A stretch of 64,000 nucleotides of DNA from Nyssa sinensis (GCA_008638375.1 CM018043.1:44267917-44331916), one strand, 5' to 3'; shown: positions 9,806-22,293, numbered from the stretch's first letter. The notes: a model not told the origin generated them from the sequence alone. Translations and numbers: made by a program.

Positions 9806-12800
9806 TCTGTCAAGACCCACACCAGCACAGCAAGATATTGTCCGCTTTGGGCCTGCGGCCCGCACGGTTTTGTTCTTGGCTGGGCCTTTGCCCACCAAAA
9901 GGCCTCTTGCTAAGTAGTGTGCAGCCCCCCCTTATGAATACCTTAACCTTCTCCTCCCCGAGCGATGTGGGATGGCATTACCCTTCTCCCTCCCCCCCTT
10001 CAGGCTCGGCCTCTCCGGGGCGAGCAGGGTCCCTCAGAACCACTCACCACACTTCCGGTCAGGTTCCGGCTCTGATACCATCTGTCAAGACCCAAACCAG
10101 CATAGCACGATATTGTCCGCTTTGGGCCTGCGGCCCACACGATTTTGTTCTTGGCTGGGCTTTTGCCCACCAAAAGGCCTCTTACTAAGTAGTGTGCAGC
10201 CCCCCCTTATGAATACCTTAACCTTCTCCTCCCCGAGCGATGTGGGATGGCATTACCCTTCTCTCTCCCCCCCTTCAGGCTCGGCCTCTCCGGGGCGAGC
10301 AGGGTCCCTCAGAACCACTCACCACACTTCCGGTCGGGTTCCGGCTCTGATACCATCTGTCAAGACCCACACCAGCATAGCAAGATATTGTCCGCTTTGG
10401 GCCTGCGGCCCGCACGGTTTTGTTCTTGGCTGGGCTATTGCCCACCAAAAAGCCTCTTACTAAGTAGTGTGCAGCCCCCCCTTATGAATACCTTAACCTT
10501 CTCCTCCCCGAGCGATGTGGGATGGCATTACCCTTCTCCCTCCCCCCCTTCAGGCTCGGCCTCTCCGGGGCGAGCAGGGTCCCTCAGAACCACTCACCAC
10601 ACTTCCGGTCGGGTTCCGGCTCTAATACCATCTGTCAAGACCCATACCAGCACAGCAAGATATTGTCCATTTTGGGCCTGCGGCCCGCACGGTTTTGTTC
10701 TTGGCTGGGCTTTTGCCCACCAAAAGGCCTCTTGCTAAGTAGTGTGCAGCCCCCCCTTATGAATACCTTAACCTTCTCTTCCCCGAGCGATGTGGGATGG
10801 CATTACCCTTCTACCTCCCCCCTTCAGGCTCGGCCTCTCCGGGGCGAGCAGGGTCCCTCAGAACCACTCACCACACTTCCGGTCGCGTTCCGGCTCTGAT
10901 ACCATCTGTCAAGACCCAAACCAGCATAGCACGATATTGTCCGCTTTGGGCTTGCGGCCCGCACGGTTTTGTTCTTGGCTGGGCTTTTGCCCACCAAAAG
11001 GCCTCTTACTAAGCAGTGTGCAGCCCCCCCTTATGAATACCATAACCTTCTCCTCCCCGAGCGATGTGGGATGGCATTACCCTTCTCCCTCCCCCCCTTC
11101 AGGCTCGGCCTCTCCGGGGCGAGCAGGGTCCCTCAGAACCACTCACCACACTTCCGGTCGGATTCCGGCTCTGATACCATCTGTCAAGACCCACACCAGC
11201 ACAGCAAGATATTGTCCGCTTTGGGCCTGCGGCCCACACGGTTTTGTTCTTGGCTAGGCTTTTGCCCACCAAAAGGCCTTTTACTAAGTAGTGTGCAGCC
11301 CCCCCTTATGACTACCTTAACCTTCTCCTCCCCGAGCGATGTGGGATGGCATTACCCTTCTCCCTCTCCCCCTTCAGGCTCGGCCTCTCCGGGGCGAGCA
11401 GGGTCCCTCAGAACAACTCACCACACTTCCGGTCGGGTTCCGGCTCTGATACCATCTGTCAAGACCCACACCAGCATAGCAAGATATTGTCCGCTTTGGG
11501 CCTACGGCCCGCACGGTTTTGTTCTTGGCTGGGCTTTTGCCCACCAAAAGGCCTCTTGCTAAGTAGTGTGCAGCCCTCCCTTATGAACACCTTAACGTTC
11601 TCCTCCCCGAGCGATGTGGGATGGCATTACCCTTCTCCCTCCCCCCTTCAGGCTCGGCCTCTCCGGGGCGAGCAGGATCCCTCAGAACCACTCACCACAC
11701 TTCCGGTCGGGTTCCGGCTCTGATACCATCTGTCAAGACCCACACCAGCATAGCACGATATTGTCCGCTTTGGGCCTGCGGCCCGCACGGTTTCGTTCTT
11801 GGCTGGGCTTTTGCCCACCAAAAGGCCTCTTACTAAATAGTGTGCAGCCCCCCCTTATGAATACCTTAACCTTCTCCTCCCCGAGCGATGTGGGATGGCA
11901 TTACCCTTATCCCTCCCCCCCTTCAGGCTCGGCCTCTCCGGGGCGAGCAGGGTCCCTCAGAACCACTCACCACACTTCCGGTCGAGTTCCGGCTCTGATA
12001 CCATCTGTCAAGACCCACACCAGCACAGCAAGATATTGTTCGCTTTGGGCCTGCGGCCCGCACGGTTTTGTTCTTGGCTGGGCTTTTGCCCACCAAAAGG
12101 CCTTTTAGTAAGTAGTGTGCAGCCCCCCCTTATGAATACCTTAACCTTCTCCTCCCCGAGCGATGTGGGATGGCATTACCCTTCTCCCTCCCCCCCTTCA
12201 GGCTCGGCCTCTCCGGGGCGAGCAGGGTCCCTCAGAACCACTCACCACACTTCCGGTCGGGTTCCGGCTCTAATACCATCTGTCAAGACCCACACCAGCA
12301 TAGCAATATATTGTCCGCTTTGGGCCTGCGGCCCGCACGGTTTTGTTCTTGGCTGGGCTTTTGCCCACCAAAAGGCCTCTTGCTAAGTAGTGTGCAGCCC
12401 CCCCTTATGAATACCTTAACCTTCTCCTCCTCGAGCGATGTGGGATGGCATTTCGCTTCTCCCTCCCCCCCTTCAGGCTCGGCCTCTCCGGGGCGAGCAG
12501 GGTCCCTCAGAACCACTCACCACACTTCCGGTCGGGTTCCGGCTCTGATACCATCTGTCAAGACCCACACCAGCATAGCAAGATATTGTCCGCTTTGGGC
12601 CTGCGGCCCGCACAGTTTTGTTCTTGGCTGGGCTTTTGCCCACCAAAAGGGCTCTTGCTAAGTAGTGTGCAGCCCCCCCTTATGAATACCTTAACCTTCT
12701 CCTCCCCGAGCGATGTGGGATGGCATTACCCTTCGCCCTCCCCCCTTCAGACTTGGCCTCTCCGGGGCGAGCAGGGTCCCTCAGAACCACTCACCACACT

Positions 12801-13362
12801 TCCGGTCGGGTTTCGGCTCTGATACCATCTGTCAAGACCCACACCAGCATAGCACGATATTGTCCGCTTTGGGCCTGCGGCCCGCACGGTTTTGTTCTTG
12901 GCTGGGCTTTTGCCCACCGAAAGGCCTCTTGCTAAGTAGTGTGCAGCCCCCTTATGAATACCTTAACCTTCTCCTCCCCGAGCGATGTGGGATGGCATTA
13001 CCCTTCTCCCTCCCCCCCTTCAGGCTCGGCCTCTCCGGGGCGAGCAGGGTCCCTCAGAACCACTCACCACACTTCCGGTCGGGTTCCGGCTCTGATACCA
13101 TCTGTCAAGACCCACACCAGCATAGTAAGATATTGTCCGCTTTGGGCCTGCGGCCCGCACGATTTTGTTCTTGGCTGGGCTTTTGCCCACCAAAAGGCCT
13201 CTTACTAAGTAGTGTGCAGCCCCCCTTATGAATACCTTAACCTTCTCCTCCCCGAGCGATGTGGGATGGCATTACCCTTCTCCCTCCCCCCCTTCAGGCT
13301 CGGCCTCTCCGGGGCGAGCAGGGTCCCTCAGAACCACTCACCACACTTCCGATCGGGTTCTG

Positions 13363-13374
13363 GCTCTGATACCA
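13363..13374 (-). promoter_or_regulatory. Primer binding site at the TRIM / long-LTR junction
   Basis: TGGTATCAGAGC on the minus strand lies three bases (AGA) after the long LTR end GGGGCGTGACA, and is followed by TRIM internal DNA. E1 and E2 use the same site with a three-base spacer (ACG), so this is a normal LTR/PBS joint with a foreign interior. Confidence 0.75.
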
Positions 13375-13377
13375 TCT

Positions 13378-16300
13378 TGTCACGCCCCGAATTCCCGACC
13401 GAACCCGGGGACGCGACTGAACGAAACAAAAGAAGAAAAGAAATAAATAGAAATAAATAAATAAATAATGATTCAACTGATTTAACTAATAGAGATACAT
13501 TCCTACTCCACTAACATAACTATACATCCATCAATACACATACATTCCTGTTTTAAAAAAATTTCGGCAGAACCTCCTTTGTTTTTCGAGCCTTTTTCCC
13601 CCTGATAATCACAATACAACATATATATACAAACACATCACAATCCATCGTCACTCGATGGCCACAACTTTATCAAATTGAAATATACATCGCCTAATTA
13701 TACAATCCATCACGTCTACTCCTACACCTAAACTAAAAGATCATAAATTCCATATTTATTACAATATACAATGCCATTTCCATTCTTTCAAAAACACACC
13801 AATCTTTTATAATACCAAAATACGCCCCAAGGGCCCAAATATTCTTCCAAATTTATTTTCTCTCCTTTTTCCAAGACTTCATCAAGTCCTGCGTACCAGG
13901 AGCTTTATCTGAAACCTGTGCCCAGGAATGGGTCAGCGCCAACATGCTGGTATGGTACAATACTAATGCAAGGAACAAAATTAAGTCGTGGCATGTGCAA
14001 GTGTACATGTATATCTACATGCCTCCCTAATCATGCATACCGTAATATGGCAATGTACAAACTACATCTGTATAAAACCCTATATCACGTTCACAAATTC
14101 ATCAACACAATGCACAGGCAATATGCGTGACACACCCATGCATCTCAATGTCACACCCATGTCTCATGATACGGTCCTTCCCCGCTGGCATGAGTACCGC
14201 CACGTATGTCTCCTTTTCGGTGCGCCCCCGATGGAACGGAGTACCAACAGCCGAGTTTTGGGTTTTTCACCACAGGACCTACGCCCTCATAATGCACCAG
14301 AACCTCGTGTTGACCCACACTATGCTTTCAAGGAATCACACTATGCCAATATCCCATGCTTTCATCATGTAATAATACAGTCCAAATGAAACGTCACTTT
14401 CATAAGCATATGCAACATACTTTAAATAATGGAAGATCGAATCACAAGACTTCATCCACAATGCTACGTGTCATACTCAATCAATCTCAACACTTACACA
14501 AATCCACATGTCACAATATCAACAAACCGTTTAAAACATAAATCACATATGATAATAACTCAAGAAGTAAATCACAAGTCCCAAATAATCTTAAAGAACA
14601 CGTAAGCATATAAACAAAGTGTCTCAAAGCATCTCAAAGCAATAACTCCTATGTGATATTCTATCAGCAGATAAGCATAAGAATCATGCAACCAAGATGC
14701 ACATCAATCCTAATTTAATTCTATTCCTTACTTAGTAAAGTACCATACCTAACTAGGGTGTGTCTCAACCCTAGAAAGCTGTGTCCACTAATCAGTTCAG
14801 TCAATTGGTGAATAACTCAGTCCTCCTACTGTAGCTATTTAGGAAGTCCTCGCCTTTCTCTTCGATGTTCCTAAAACCACAAAATGTAACTCAGTTGGTT
14901 GGTTACTTGAATGATGCTATTCATCAAATTTTATGTCTCTTTATGTTTGGTATCTCTTTTACTTAATTAGACTCTACCATTGTATCCGGGATGCTCGGAA
15001 TAATTAGAATGCACCATTTGTTTATTTTAATCGGATTCCATTCGATTACTTTTTTGACCTGGGGCCATTTTGGTTATTTTAACGTCTCTACGGTCTTTTA
15101 GATTTTTTTTGGGGTCTCGTCTCATGAAACGGACCTCACCATTGGTCTTAGTAGATCCGAGACATAAATAAAACACTATTTATTCACTTAATTTGGACTA
15201 TGTCTTAATTCCCTTTAATTTCCTTAATTAAGTTAATTTATTTAACAATTTAAATAAATTAAATAAATATATACAACCGGCAGTATATGCCCACAAATAT
15301 ATCAAAGTCAATCACTCATTTCATCTCCATCTCCATCTCTCTCTTTCTCTAAGGATTGATGCAGTCAGATATTTCCTATTGTTGCAAAATCAAATAATTC
15401 ACACCGTTTTCTAGTTTTTCCCAGCAGTCGCACACTATTATGATTAAAACTTAATTCTATTAGAGATTTTAATTTCAAAAGAATAAGACCCATACCTGAT
15501 TTCAGATTGATCGAGTCGGTAGAGGAGAAATTGAGAAAACTTAAATTGTAGTCTCTCAATCTTTGCTCTACTCCAAACGCTAGCAGCCAAGAGCTGCTCC
15601 TTACGTCCAGGACTCCAGCTGCTTCCATCTACCCATTAAGGTTAGTCCCCAAGCTTCTGTTGAATCAACCCATTCAAATCAATCAACCACTGTGCTTCCG
15701 TCTCTCCTCTATCTCCACAAAATCCAATAACTTATGTTGCTGCTTCTCACCTTAATTTATCACATTAACCCCACTGTCCCTGACCTTTCCTCCAAAATCA
15801 AATCCTCCAACCTCAACTTCATCACGGCAACTACATCTCTTCTAAACAATCCCTATTGCATTCACGGCTATACTAATTTTCCTGCTGCTGGAATAACACC
15901 CAACTGAACCAATCCAGCCTTGTAACAGCTGCACGTTCTACCTCGAGTCCATCACAGGAACTGCCTCCGTTCTTGCAATGGCCCTGCTGTACTCACGGCC
16001 TGTGCTTCCTCAAGCCGCAACTGCTACACTTAGTCTTGCGGCAGGAACTCCAAGTGTTGCAGGTTAACTCCAACACCTATAGCCCCCTATAACTGCACCA
16101 TCTCTTTTTCCTGGAGGTATTTCACAACCCATCCTTATGGCCTTCCATTCTAAATTCATCACAGCAACCACTACACACACTGTTCAGCCGCATCAAAACC
16201 CCCTCTGCTCTAACGCTACACAAACATACACACACCCACACAGATATACGTATATATATATATATGTATATTTATCCCCCAAAAATCTACTTCTGATTAG

Positions 16301-16887
16301 CTGTAGTATCAATCTCTCTCTGCCTCTGGTTTCCCTTCGAAAAGGGTCTGACGATGGGTCCGATGAGAGATCTGATCTGATCGGAACAATGGAAATCCGG
16401 GCAGGGGTCGGCCGTAACAACTGAACTCGGCATAGCCGATTCTATCACTGCTGATTTCAAGGTTGATGGTTGAGTCGGTAATCGCAGAACATGGTTCGAT
16501 CATCTCCCCCCAAAAAGGATATTGAACACCTTGTATGCTTCCACAATCGTAGGGACGACCGAAGATGCTGGAGATGTTGCCGGAGGTGCCCGAGTCTCCG
16601 ATCTTCATGGCGACACGCCAGGATTCCCAAACGCTCCCTCTTTCTCAGCTGCTCTCTCTTTCTTTTCTCCCTTTCTCTCTTTCTAATCTTTTTTTTTTTT
16701 CTTTTGTTTCACTTTTGGTAAAGATATAACATATCATATATATATATATATAGAAGACACACTACACATACTCACACGTACAGTACACTTTGTACCCACT
16801 TAAACTCAACAATACCCACACCCAACAAAATAATAATAATAATAGAAACCTTATTTATCAAAAAAAAAAATTTGCCATGTCATTACA
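13378..16887 (-). mobile_element. Ty3-type LTR (3510 bp) at the 5' side of the composite
   Basis: It starts TGTCACGCCCCGAATTCCC and ends CATTACA. It shares several blocks with the E1 and E2 LTRs: the GTGACACACCCATGCA region near 14124, the TCATGATACGGTCCTTCCCC block also present in E2, the GGGACC-type attenuated TTAAT region, a CT-rich stretch, a TA run near 16740 and a final AAT run. No 5-bp duplication brackets it alone (CATCT versus TTCAC), so it is not a simple solo LTR. Internal short frames have no recognisable domain. Confidence 0.8.
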
Positions 16888-17262
16888 TTCACACGTCTTA
16901 AGATGCTCTGGCTCTCTTAAAATAGTGCAATGTAAAAATTATGGTAAAATCCTTGTATCCTTATGCTTATGGTGCTTTAAATGACACATTAAATTTTAAA
17001 TTGTATGTGATTGTGATATCTGAAGATCACAAATAACTTGTCTTAGGATGGTGTGACTATTCCTTAAAAAATTTGACTTTATTTAATTCAAATGCCCAAC
17101 ACCACAAATCAATCTTTATGTTCGTATTTCGCACAAACTTTCGTAATAAAGGCATTTTTTCTTTATGTGATAAAAAATACCTTAGGATCACACACCAACA
17201 TGTCTTAAGATGTTGTGGCTCTCTTAAAGCATGTAGTGCCCTTAGGTTAATTGTGTAATTAA
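16888..17262. repeat. Flank with diverged copies of a 50-bp motif
   Basis: A motif of the form GATCACA...GTCTTAAGATG...GGCTCTCTTAAA occurs at about 16893-16926 (its left part continues at 9518 across the insertion), in a poorer form near 17028-17064, and at 17188-17229. No coding sequence was seen. These copies give the reference for the undisturbed insertion site of the composite element. Confidence 0.55.
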
Positions 17263-17271
17263 ATTTTTTAA

Positions 17272-17731
17272 TGGGTTAATTATACTTTAGTACATTGAAG
17301 TTTTGTCCTAATATTAAATAAGGCTCTCGATTATCAATTGGAACAATTCGATTATCAATTGGAACAATTCAGTCCCTCAATTTTTAATTCCATTTCAATT
17401 GAGACTAATTGCAAACAGCCGTTAACAGTCGTCTCAAATTGTTTACATTTTAGTACCCTATAATTTCATATGTGTTTCAAAATAATACCCTGTAATTGTA
17501 TACGAGCTTCAAATATGGCCTTATAATTTTATACGGGTTTCAAATAAGACCCTATAATTTTAATGCATAAACAACTGTCGTTAAGAATTTGATATGATCA
17601 TTAACGGTAGTTTGCACGTGGCCTCAATTGAAATGAAATTAAAAATTGAGGAACTGAATTGTTACAATTGATAATCGAGGGCCTTATTTGAAGCTGGGAC
17701 AAAACTTCAGGGTACTAAAGTGTAATTAACC
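17272..17731. mobile_element. Mutator-like MITE, 460 bp
   Basis: The ends form inverted repeats of more than 100 bp (left GGTTAATTATACTTTAGTAC, right arm the near complement), roughly 90 percent matching. The left arm has an internal duplication of about 20 bp containing GATTATCAATT. A perfect 9-bp duplication ATTTTTTAA flanks it (17263-17271 and 17732-17740), which is the Mutator pattern. There is no coding capacity. Confidence 0.75.
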
Positions 17732-17740
17732 ATTTTTTAA

Positions 17741-18480
17741 TTAATATTTTATTAGTCTTTCACATGTTTTTGACATTTTTGTAGAAAACTAGACTGAATT
17801 ATATGAGAATTAGGGTTCACAAGGTTTAAAATTTAAAACTGGTCAACTTTTGATTAATTTTCACCTTTTGTTGGGTTCATTCGAATGACCTCTAGGATAA
17901 CTAACAATCACGACTTGCGATTTAGGGAGCAAACGGCTGTTTTTCTTTATTTCTCTTTCAAGTTCGTTGATTTTCCTACACACTCTCGTGCTTATATCTA
18001 TTCCATACTTTAGTATTTTCCAGTTCCACTCCAATTATTTCAAAGTACGCATCAAGTAGAGTGGTTTCACCATTCAGTTCTCTATTTCATCTCTATACTA
18101 GAATAATGTCTTTTTATATTTTTCTCTTTAGTACCATTTTTGTTCTTCATTTTTTCATATATATAGGGAGTATTTTGAGATTATTTGACCAATCTCATTG
18201 ACATAGTGCCATCATAGGATCTCCATTATTGCTATATTCTTTATTTCTTAGTTGTTGGTTGTTCATGGTCCCTTGTCGCCAACAACTTGAAACTCATGCT
18301 TATATTTATGAGGTTCATTAAACACGACCAGGGCATGCTCCGACTCAGTATGTTTGTCTTTTATGACGCATGTTTCCCACGTTGTTGTCGTTGAGTGACA
18401 GGTTACCATTTTCCATATCACTAAGACAATGGCCCCTTGTCAACTCTCTAACCATAGGTGGCTACCTTTGCTTTCAATTG
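17741..18480 (+). other. Internal or flanking DNA of a Sirevirus-like relic, no frame read
   Basis: AT-rich DNA with no readable domain. A CATTCGAATGACC motif near 17879 resembles the TTCGAA-rich motifs in the Sirevirus LTR at 48790-49810. It is assigned to that element by position only, and the 5' boundary is unresolved. Confidence 0.3.
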
Positions 18481-18894
18481 TAGGTCAGCTCATGTCAATC
18501 TAGTTCACGAGTTTTATGCGAACCTCAAGGAGGTCTGAAGTTAGGATGTTATGCATTGTTATGTACGAGGTACCCATTTTGATTTTACTCATGCCCTCAT
18601 TACGACCATTCTTGGTCTTTCTTTTGTTTGGGATGATGGATTCTCCCTAGGCCACACCATCAAATGATCATATAACATTTGTTTTTTTATGGTGATAGAT
18701 GACTAGTGGTCTTCTGACAAATGACTATATGTTACTTAACTTGATAGTCTATTATGACCTTGCTCCTATGCATCACACTACGTCTTTTAGGAGTACCTAT
18801 GGTTAACTTCTTTATACCATTGGTACTAGGATTCCCATCAATGCCACCTTTATGATTTTCCATTACTTGTATATGTATAGCATAACACATCATG
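18480..18894 (+). pseudogene. Env-like reading frame of a Sirevirus-like copia element, broken
   Basis: The plus strand gives LVHEFYANLKEV, then YVRGTHFDFTHALITTILGL with stops between. Further on it reads SLYTIGTRIPINATFMIFHY near 18805-18860. These are typical of the extra reading frame downstream of pol in plant Sireviruses, also annotated as a putative plant transposon protein domain. The frame is cut by the family B LTR at 18895 and appears to resume at 47275. Several stops make it non-coding. Confidence 0.55.
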
Positions 18895-18985
18895 TGTCAC
18901 GACTTGAAACCCACCTTGTGCAGATTTCGTATCGCAGGGCTGACCTTGTGGTTGTCCCTACTTTTTCTTTCCTTGTATCAATGAT

Positions 18986-21900
18986 TGTCATGCCCCGAAT
19001 TCCAGCGAACCCGTGGCGCGACTGACGAGACGAAAGAAAAATAAAATAATAAAGAAATAAAGAACAATCTAACGGATTCAACCCAAACTTACATTCATTT
19101 CCTTCAATGTACATCCATATAAAGCACAGTCAATAAAAACATTCAACATGTCATTCGGGCTTGGCATGTGCAAGTGTACAGTTATTTCTACATGTCATGG
19201 GTCAGCTCAACTGCTGGTATGATATAATGCTAATGCAAGGAACAAAATTAAGGGCGTGGCATGTGCAAGTGTACAGTTATTTCTACATGTCATTCAATAT
19301 CATTCATACAACGTACTAGCAATAATCTACACGTCATTCAACTCATTAATATAATTTAAGGCGTGGCATGTGCAAGTGTACAGTTATTTCTACATGTTAT
19401 TCAATATCATCTATGCAATGTAATAACAATAATCCACATGCTTTCCAAATCGTCCATGCCACGTAATAGCAATAATCCACATGCCATCCATATTATCCAT
19501 GCAATGTAGTGACAATGCCAATGAAACACCCACACCTCTCTATGCCACAACCATGTCAAATCTATGCCATGTCCATGTCTCGTTTTCGGAACACATCCGA
19601 TGGAAGCTGAGTACCATGTCTCGTTTTCAGAACACATTTGATGGAAGCTGAGTACCATGTCTCGTTTTCAGAACACATCTGATGGAAGCTGAGTACCATA
19701 TTTAGCACCACGTGCTCAACCCATACTATGCTTTCAATGCATCACACTATGCCAATATGCCTTAATTCCATCATGCAATAATACAATCTCAGATAAGCAA
19801 TTTTTACCAACACATAGAGCATGCCTTTAAACAATGTATTCCACTTAAAGTAATCACAACATCTGAATAACAAAACATCTTCCACATGAATGTATGCAAT
19901 ACATGATCAACGGAAATACATACTCAAGCCATGTGTTCACAATCTTAACAACTCCCCAAAAATATAGATCACGTACAACCCAACACATAGAACAAATCAT
20001 ATCTCCATAGAGCAGTAAGAAGCACATAAGCAACGTAAACAATCAACTCAAGATTTTTTTTTAAAACAACATTCCTTATGTGATTTTTCTAACATCAAAA
20101 AAATAATTATATGATTCATTCAATCAACATGCAAATCATTCCTAAACTTAATTCTATTCCTTACTTAGCACAATATACCATACCTGATGGGTCAGTTTCA
20201 ACTCAGGAAGACGAACTCGTAGTGTAGCAGAACTACAGTGAAAATACAGAAGGTCAGATCACCTTCTCCTTGCCTTTCCGTGTTCCTAAAATCATGAAAT
20301 ACAACTTAGTTCAATTGCCACTTGAATTATGCTATTCATCAAATTTTATGTCTTTATTCTATGAGTTTCTATTTTGCCAAATTAAACTTTACTGTTGAGT
20401 CTGGAACGTCGAAGAAAATAGGTTTAGGCTTTCGCGAAATTCAATTTGGACATCCGAGCTTAAAAGGGCAAAACGGTCATTTTACACTTTTTACGGTCCT
20501 TACATCTTGAGACCTCTTTTCATAAATTGAACTCCACAGTTGAGTCTGGAATGGTTGAGATAATAAAATTCTACTATTTGTTTACTTAATTCGGAGTTCG
20601 TTTGACTGCATTTCAAATCAGGGGCATTTTGGTAATTTTAAATGTTACTACGGGTCTTTTATTTTTTGGGACCCCGTCTCATAAAATGGACCTCACCATT
20701 GGTCTCAGAATGATCGAGATAGTCAAAATACACTAATGACTTGTCCCGTTTGGACTCCAGACTATTTTGTGATATTTAAATAATTAAATTAATTAATTAA
20801 TTTAATTAATATTTCATTCTGGTGGGTCAGTTCATAATTTCTCAAAAGTTTAGGGGTCAAAGTGTAATTTTCAAAAGTTCTGGGATCAAACTTAGTTTCT
20901 AAAAAGTACAGGGGTAAATTCATAATTTTCAAAACCTCTTATTCCTAATTCGGATAGCCAAACAATGGCTAATCCAAAACAGGGATAGGATATCCTCGTT
21001 TTCCAATTTAATTCTAATTTTAATTTCATAAACTCGTAGCCAAACAACCCCCATCCCCATTTTAATTTAAAACAAGAGGCTGACACGTGGCAGGGGTGGG
21101 TTGGTCTAGACCCGACCCGAACCTGAACCGGACCTGGACCCGGACCTGAGGTCCGAACAGTGTCATCTTTTTCCCCGTTTTTTCGGTAGGTTTGCCCTAG
21201 GGTTCCGTCGCCATCTCCGGCGACGGCGAAGTTTTTTCGGTCACTTTTCAACGTTTTGAAAATGCAATTCTCTTCTGTTTTGCATGTAGATTTCATTTCC
21301 AAAGTTTGTTTTTAATTTCATTCATCAAACATCCACGAATCTGAGGATGACCGTAGCTCCGACCAACCATGTTTCTTTATTTTCTTGGCTATTTTTCTAC
21401 TGTTTTAAACTTATTTTCGTTTAGATTTCTTCCTGCAACTTTCCTTAACAGTTTCTCATGATTTAAAATAGGTTGGATACATAAAATATAGGGGACCGAA
21501 TCTCTCACTCCAAACTTGCAACTCGATGTTTCTACTTTGTTTTTCAACCATTTTACCTGATTTTTCTTTCATTCATTTTCTTTTTGAATGGGTTACATGG
21601 CCCTAAGATCAGATCTAACTATAATGCAAAAAAAAAACTTTAAAACAGAACCTAAACCCACTTACCTATTTTCTGGATTCTCTCTCATTGCAGTCTCCCT
21701 CTTCTCCCTCCTCCTCCTTGGTTCACCTCTCGAGCTTCCTCTCTGTTCTCACAGCCCACTCTCAGCCTCTCCCTTCTTTCTGATTTTTTTCTCTGAGATC
21801 AAGACCCACACACCTTATGTTCTCTCTTTCTCTCTATATCTCTCTCTCTCTGCACTACCAGACCTGCACCTACCCTCTGAAAACCCTCTTACACACACAA

Positions 21901-22288
21901 CCAATAGCCCCTTCTTCTGACTTTTTCTCTTTTCTTCCCCTTCCTTTTCAGAATGCATTAAATGCATTTCTTGTTACTTTAGTTTTCCATGTATATATAT
22001 ATATATATATATCTCATATTGCACACACACACACACACGACTGCACACACACAGCTCATTGCTATCTCCCACTTTGCATATATATTCATATATATATATA
22101 TATATTTACACATTTAAGCACATGCATATTCTTAATATATAATACTATATGCATAAACATACATACATGTACACATGTACATAGTTAACACACGTTACAT
22201 GCATACACCACCATTTATATAATGATACTAATAATACTAAATTTAATAATAAAAAAAAAATTTCATTCCAAAATTTCAAATCTTTACA
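18986..22288 (-). mobile_element. Solo LTR (3303 bp) inside the family B LTR
   Basis: It starts TGTCATGCCCCG and ends TCTTTACA, with the perfect duplication ATGAT (18981-18985 and 22289-22293). The interrupted B sequence (TTGTATCAATGA then AACAATGTATAATAT) is continuous in the B copy near 57815, which shows the empty site. It has the usual blocks: the CATG-rich region, a G-box at 21084-21089, CT, CA and TA runs. The motif GGCATGTGCAAGTGTACAG occurs three times (about 19162, 19257 and 19365). Confidence 0.92.
19574..19697. repeat. 41-bp minisatellite, 3 copies
   Basis: Copies start at 19574, 19615 and 19656, with the form CATGTCTCGTTTTCxGAACA...GAAGCTGAGTAC. Other LTRs here have one copy of the equivalent block, or two in the C LTR near 61019-61101, so it is a local expansion of an LTR block. 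Confidence 0.8.
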
Positions 22289-22293
22289 ATGAT

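Larger units (their letters stand above)
9533..13377 (-). repeat. Tandem array of 14 TRIM-like units, about 275 bp each
   Basis: Units start at 9533, 9808, 10083, 10358, 10633, 10907, 11182, 11457, 11731, 12006, 12281, 12556, 12830 and 13103, with lengths of 273-275 bp. On the minus strand a unit reads as a primer site (TGGTATCAGAGC), about 90 bp of internal DNA, a purine tract, and a 170-bp LTR from TGCCATCCC to CTTGACA. That is the LTR-PBS-internal-PPT plan of a terminal-repeat retrotransposon in miniature with shared LTRs. Variants recur about every third unit, which points to amplification of multi-unit blocks. The array is GC-rich in an AT-rich setting. The 275-bp period shifts frame at each unit, so the long overlapping frames are not genes. 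Confidence 0.9.
9533..16887 (-). mobile_element. Composite retroelement: TRIM array fused to a Ty3-type LTR
   Basis: On the minus strand the order is a 3510-bp Ty3-type LTR (16887 to 13378), a tRNA-iMet primer site (13363-13374), then fourteen internal-plus-LTR units of a TRIM-like element, ending with a TRIM LTR at 9533. The outer flanks are TTCAA (9528-9532) and TTCAC (16888-16892), a 4-of-5 match for a 5-bp target duplication. If one copy is removed, the joined flanks align without gaps to a nearby related repeat (17188-17206). I infer one insertion with unlike ends rather than an array and a solo LTR that happen to touch. Confidence 0.7.

Noticed and set aside
9533..13377. Possible CRISPR array
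   Set aside because: Units are 275 bp, nearly identical throughout, with no unique spacers, in plant DNA.
9563..13460. Many overlapping frames of 71-197 codons with similar proline- and serine-rich products in the array
   Set aside because: They are translations of one 275-bp repeat in rotating frames, because 275 is not a multiple of three. There is no domain and no start or stop conservation.
13378..16887. An ordinary solo LTR
   Set aside because: The bases on each side (CATCT and TTCAC) do not match, while the far edge of the adjacent array does match the right flank in four of five bases.
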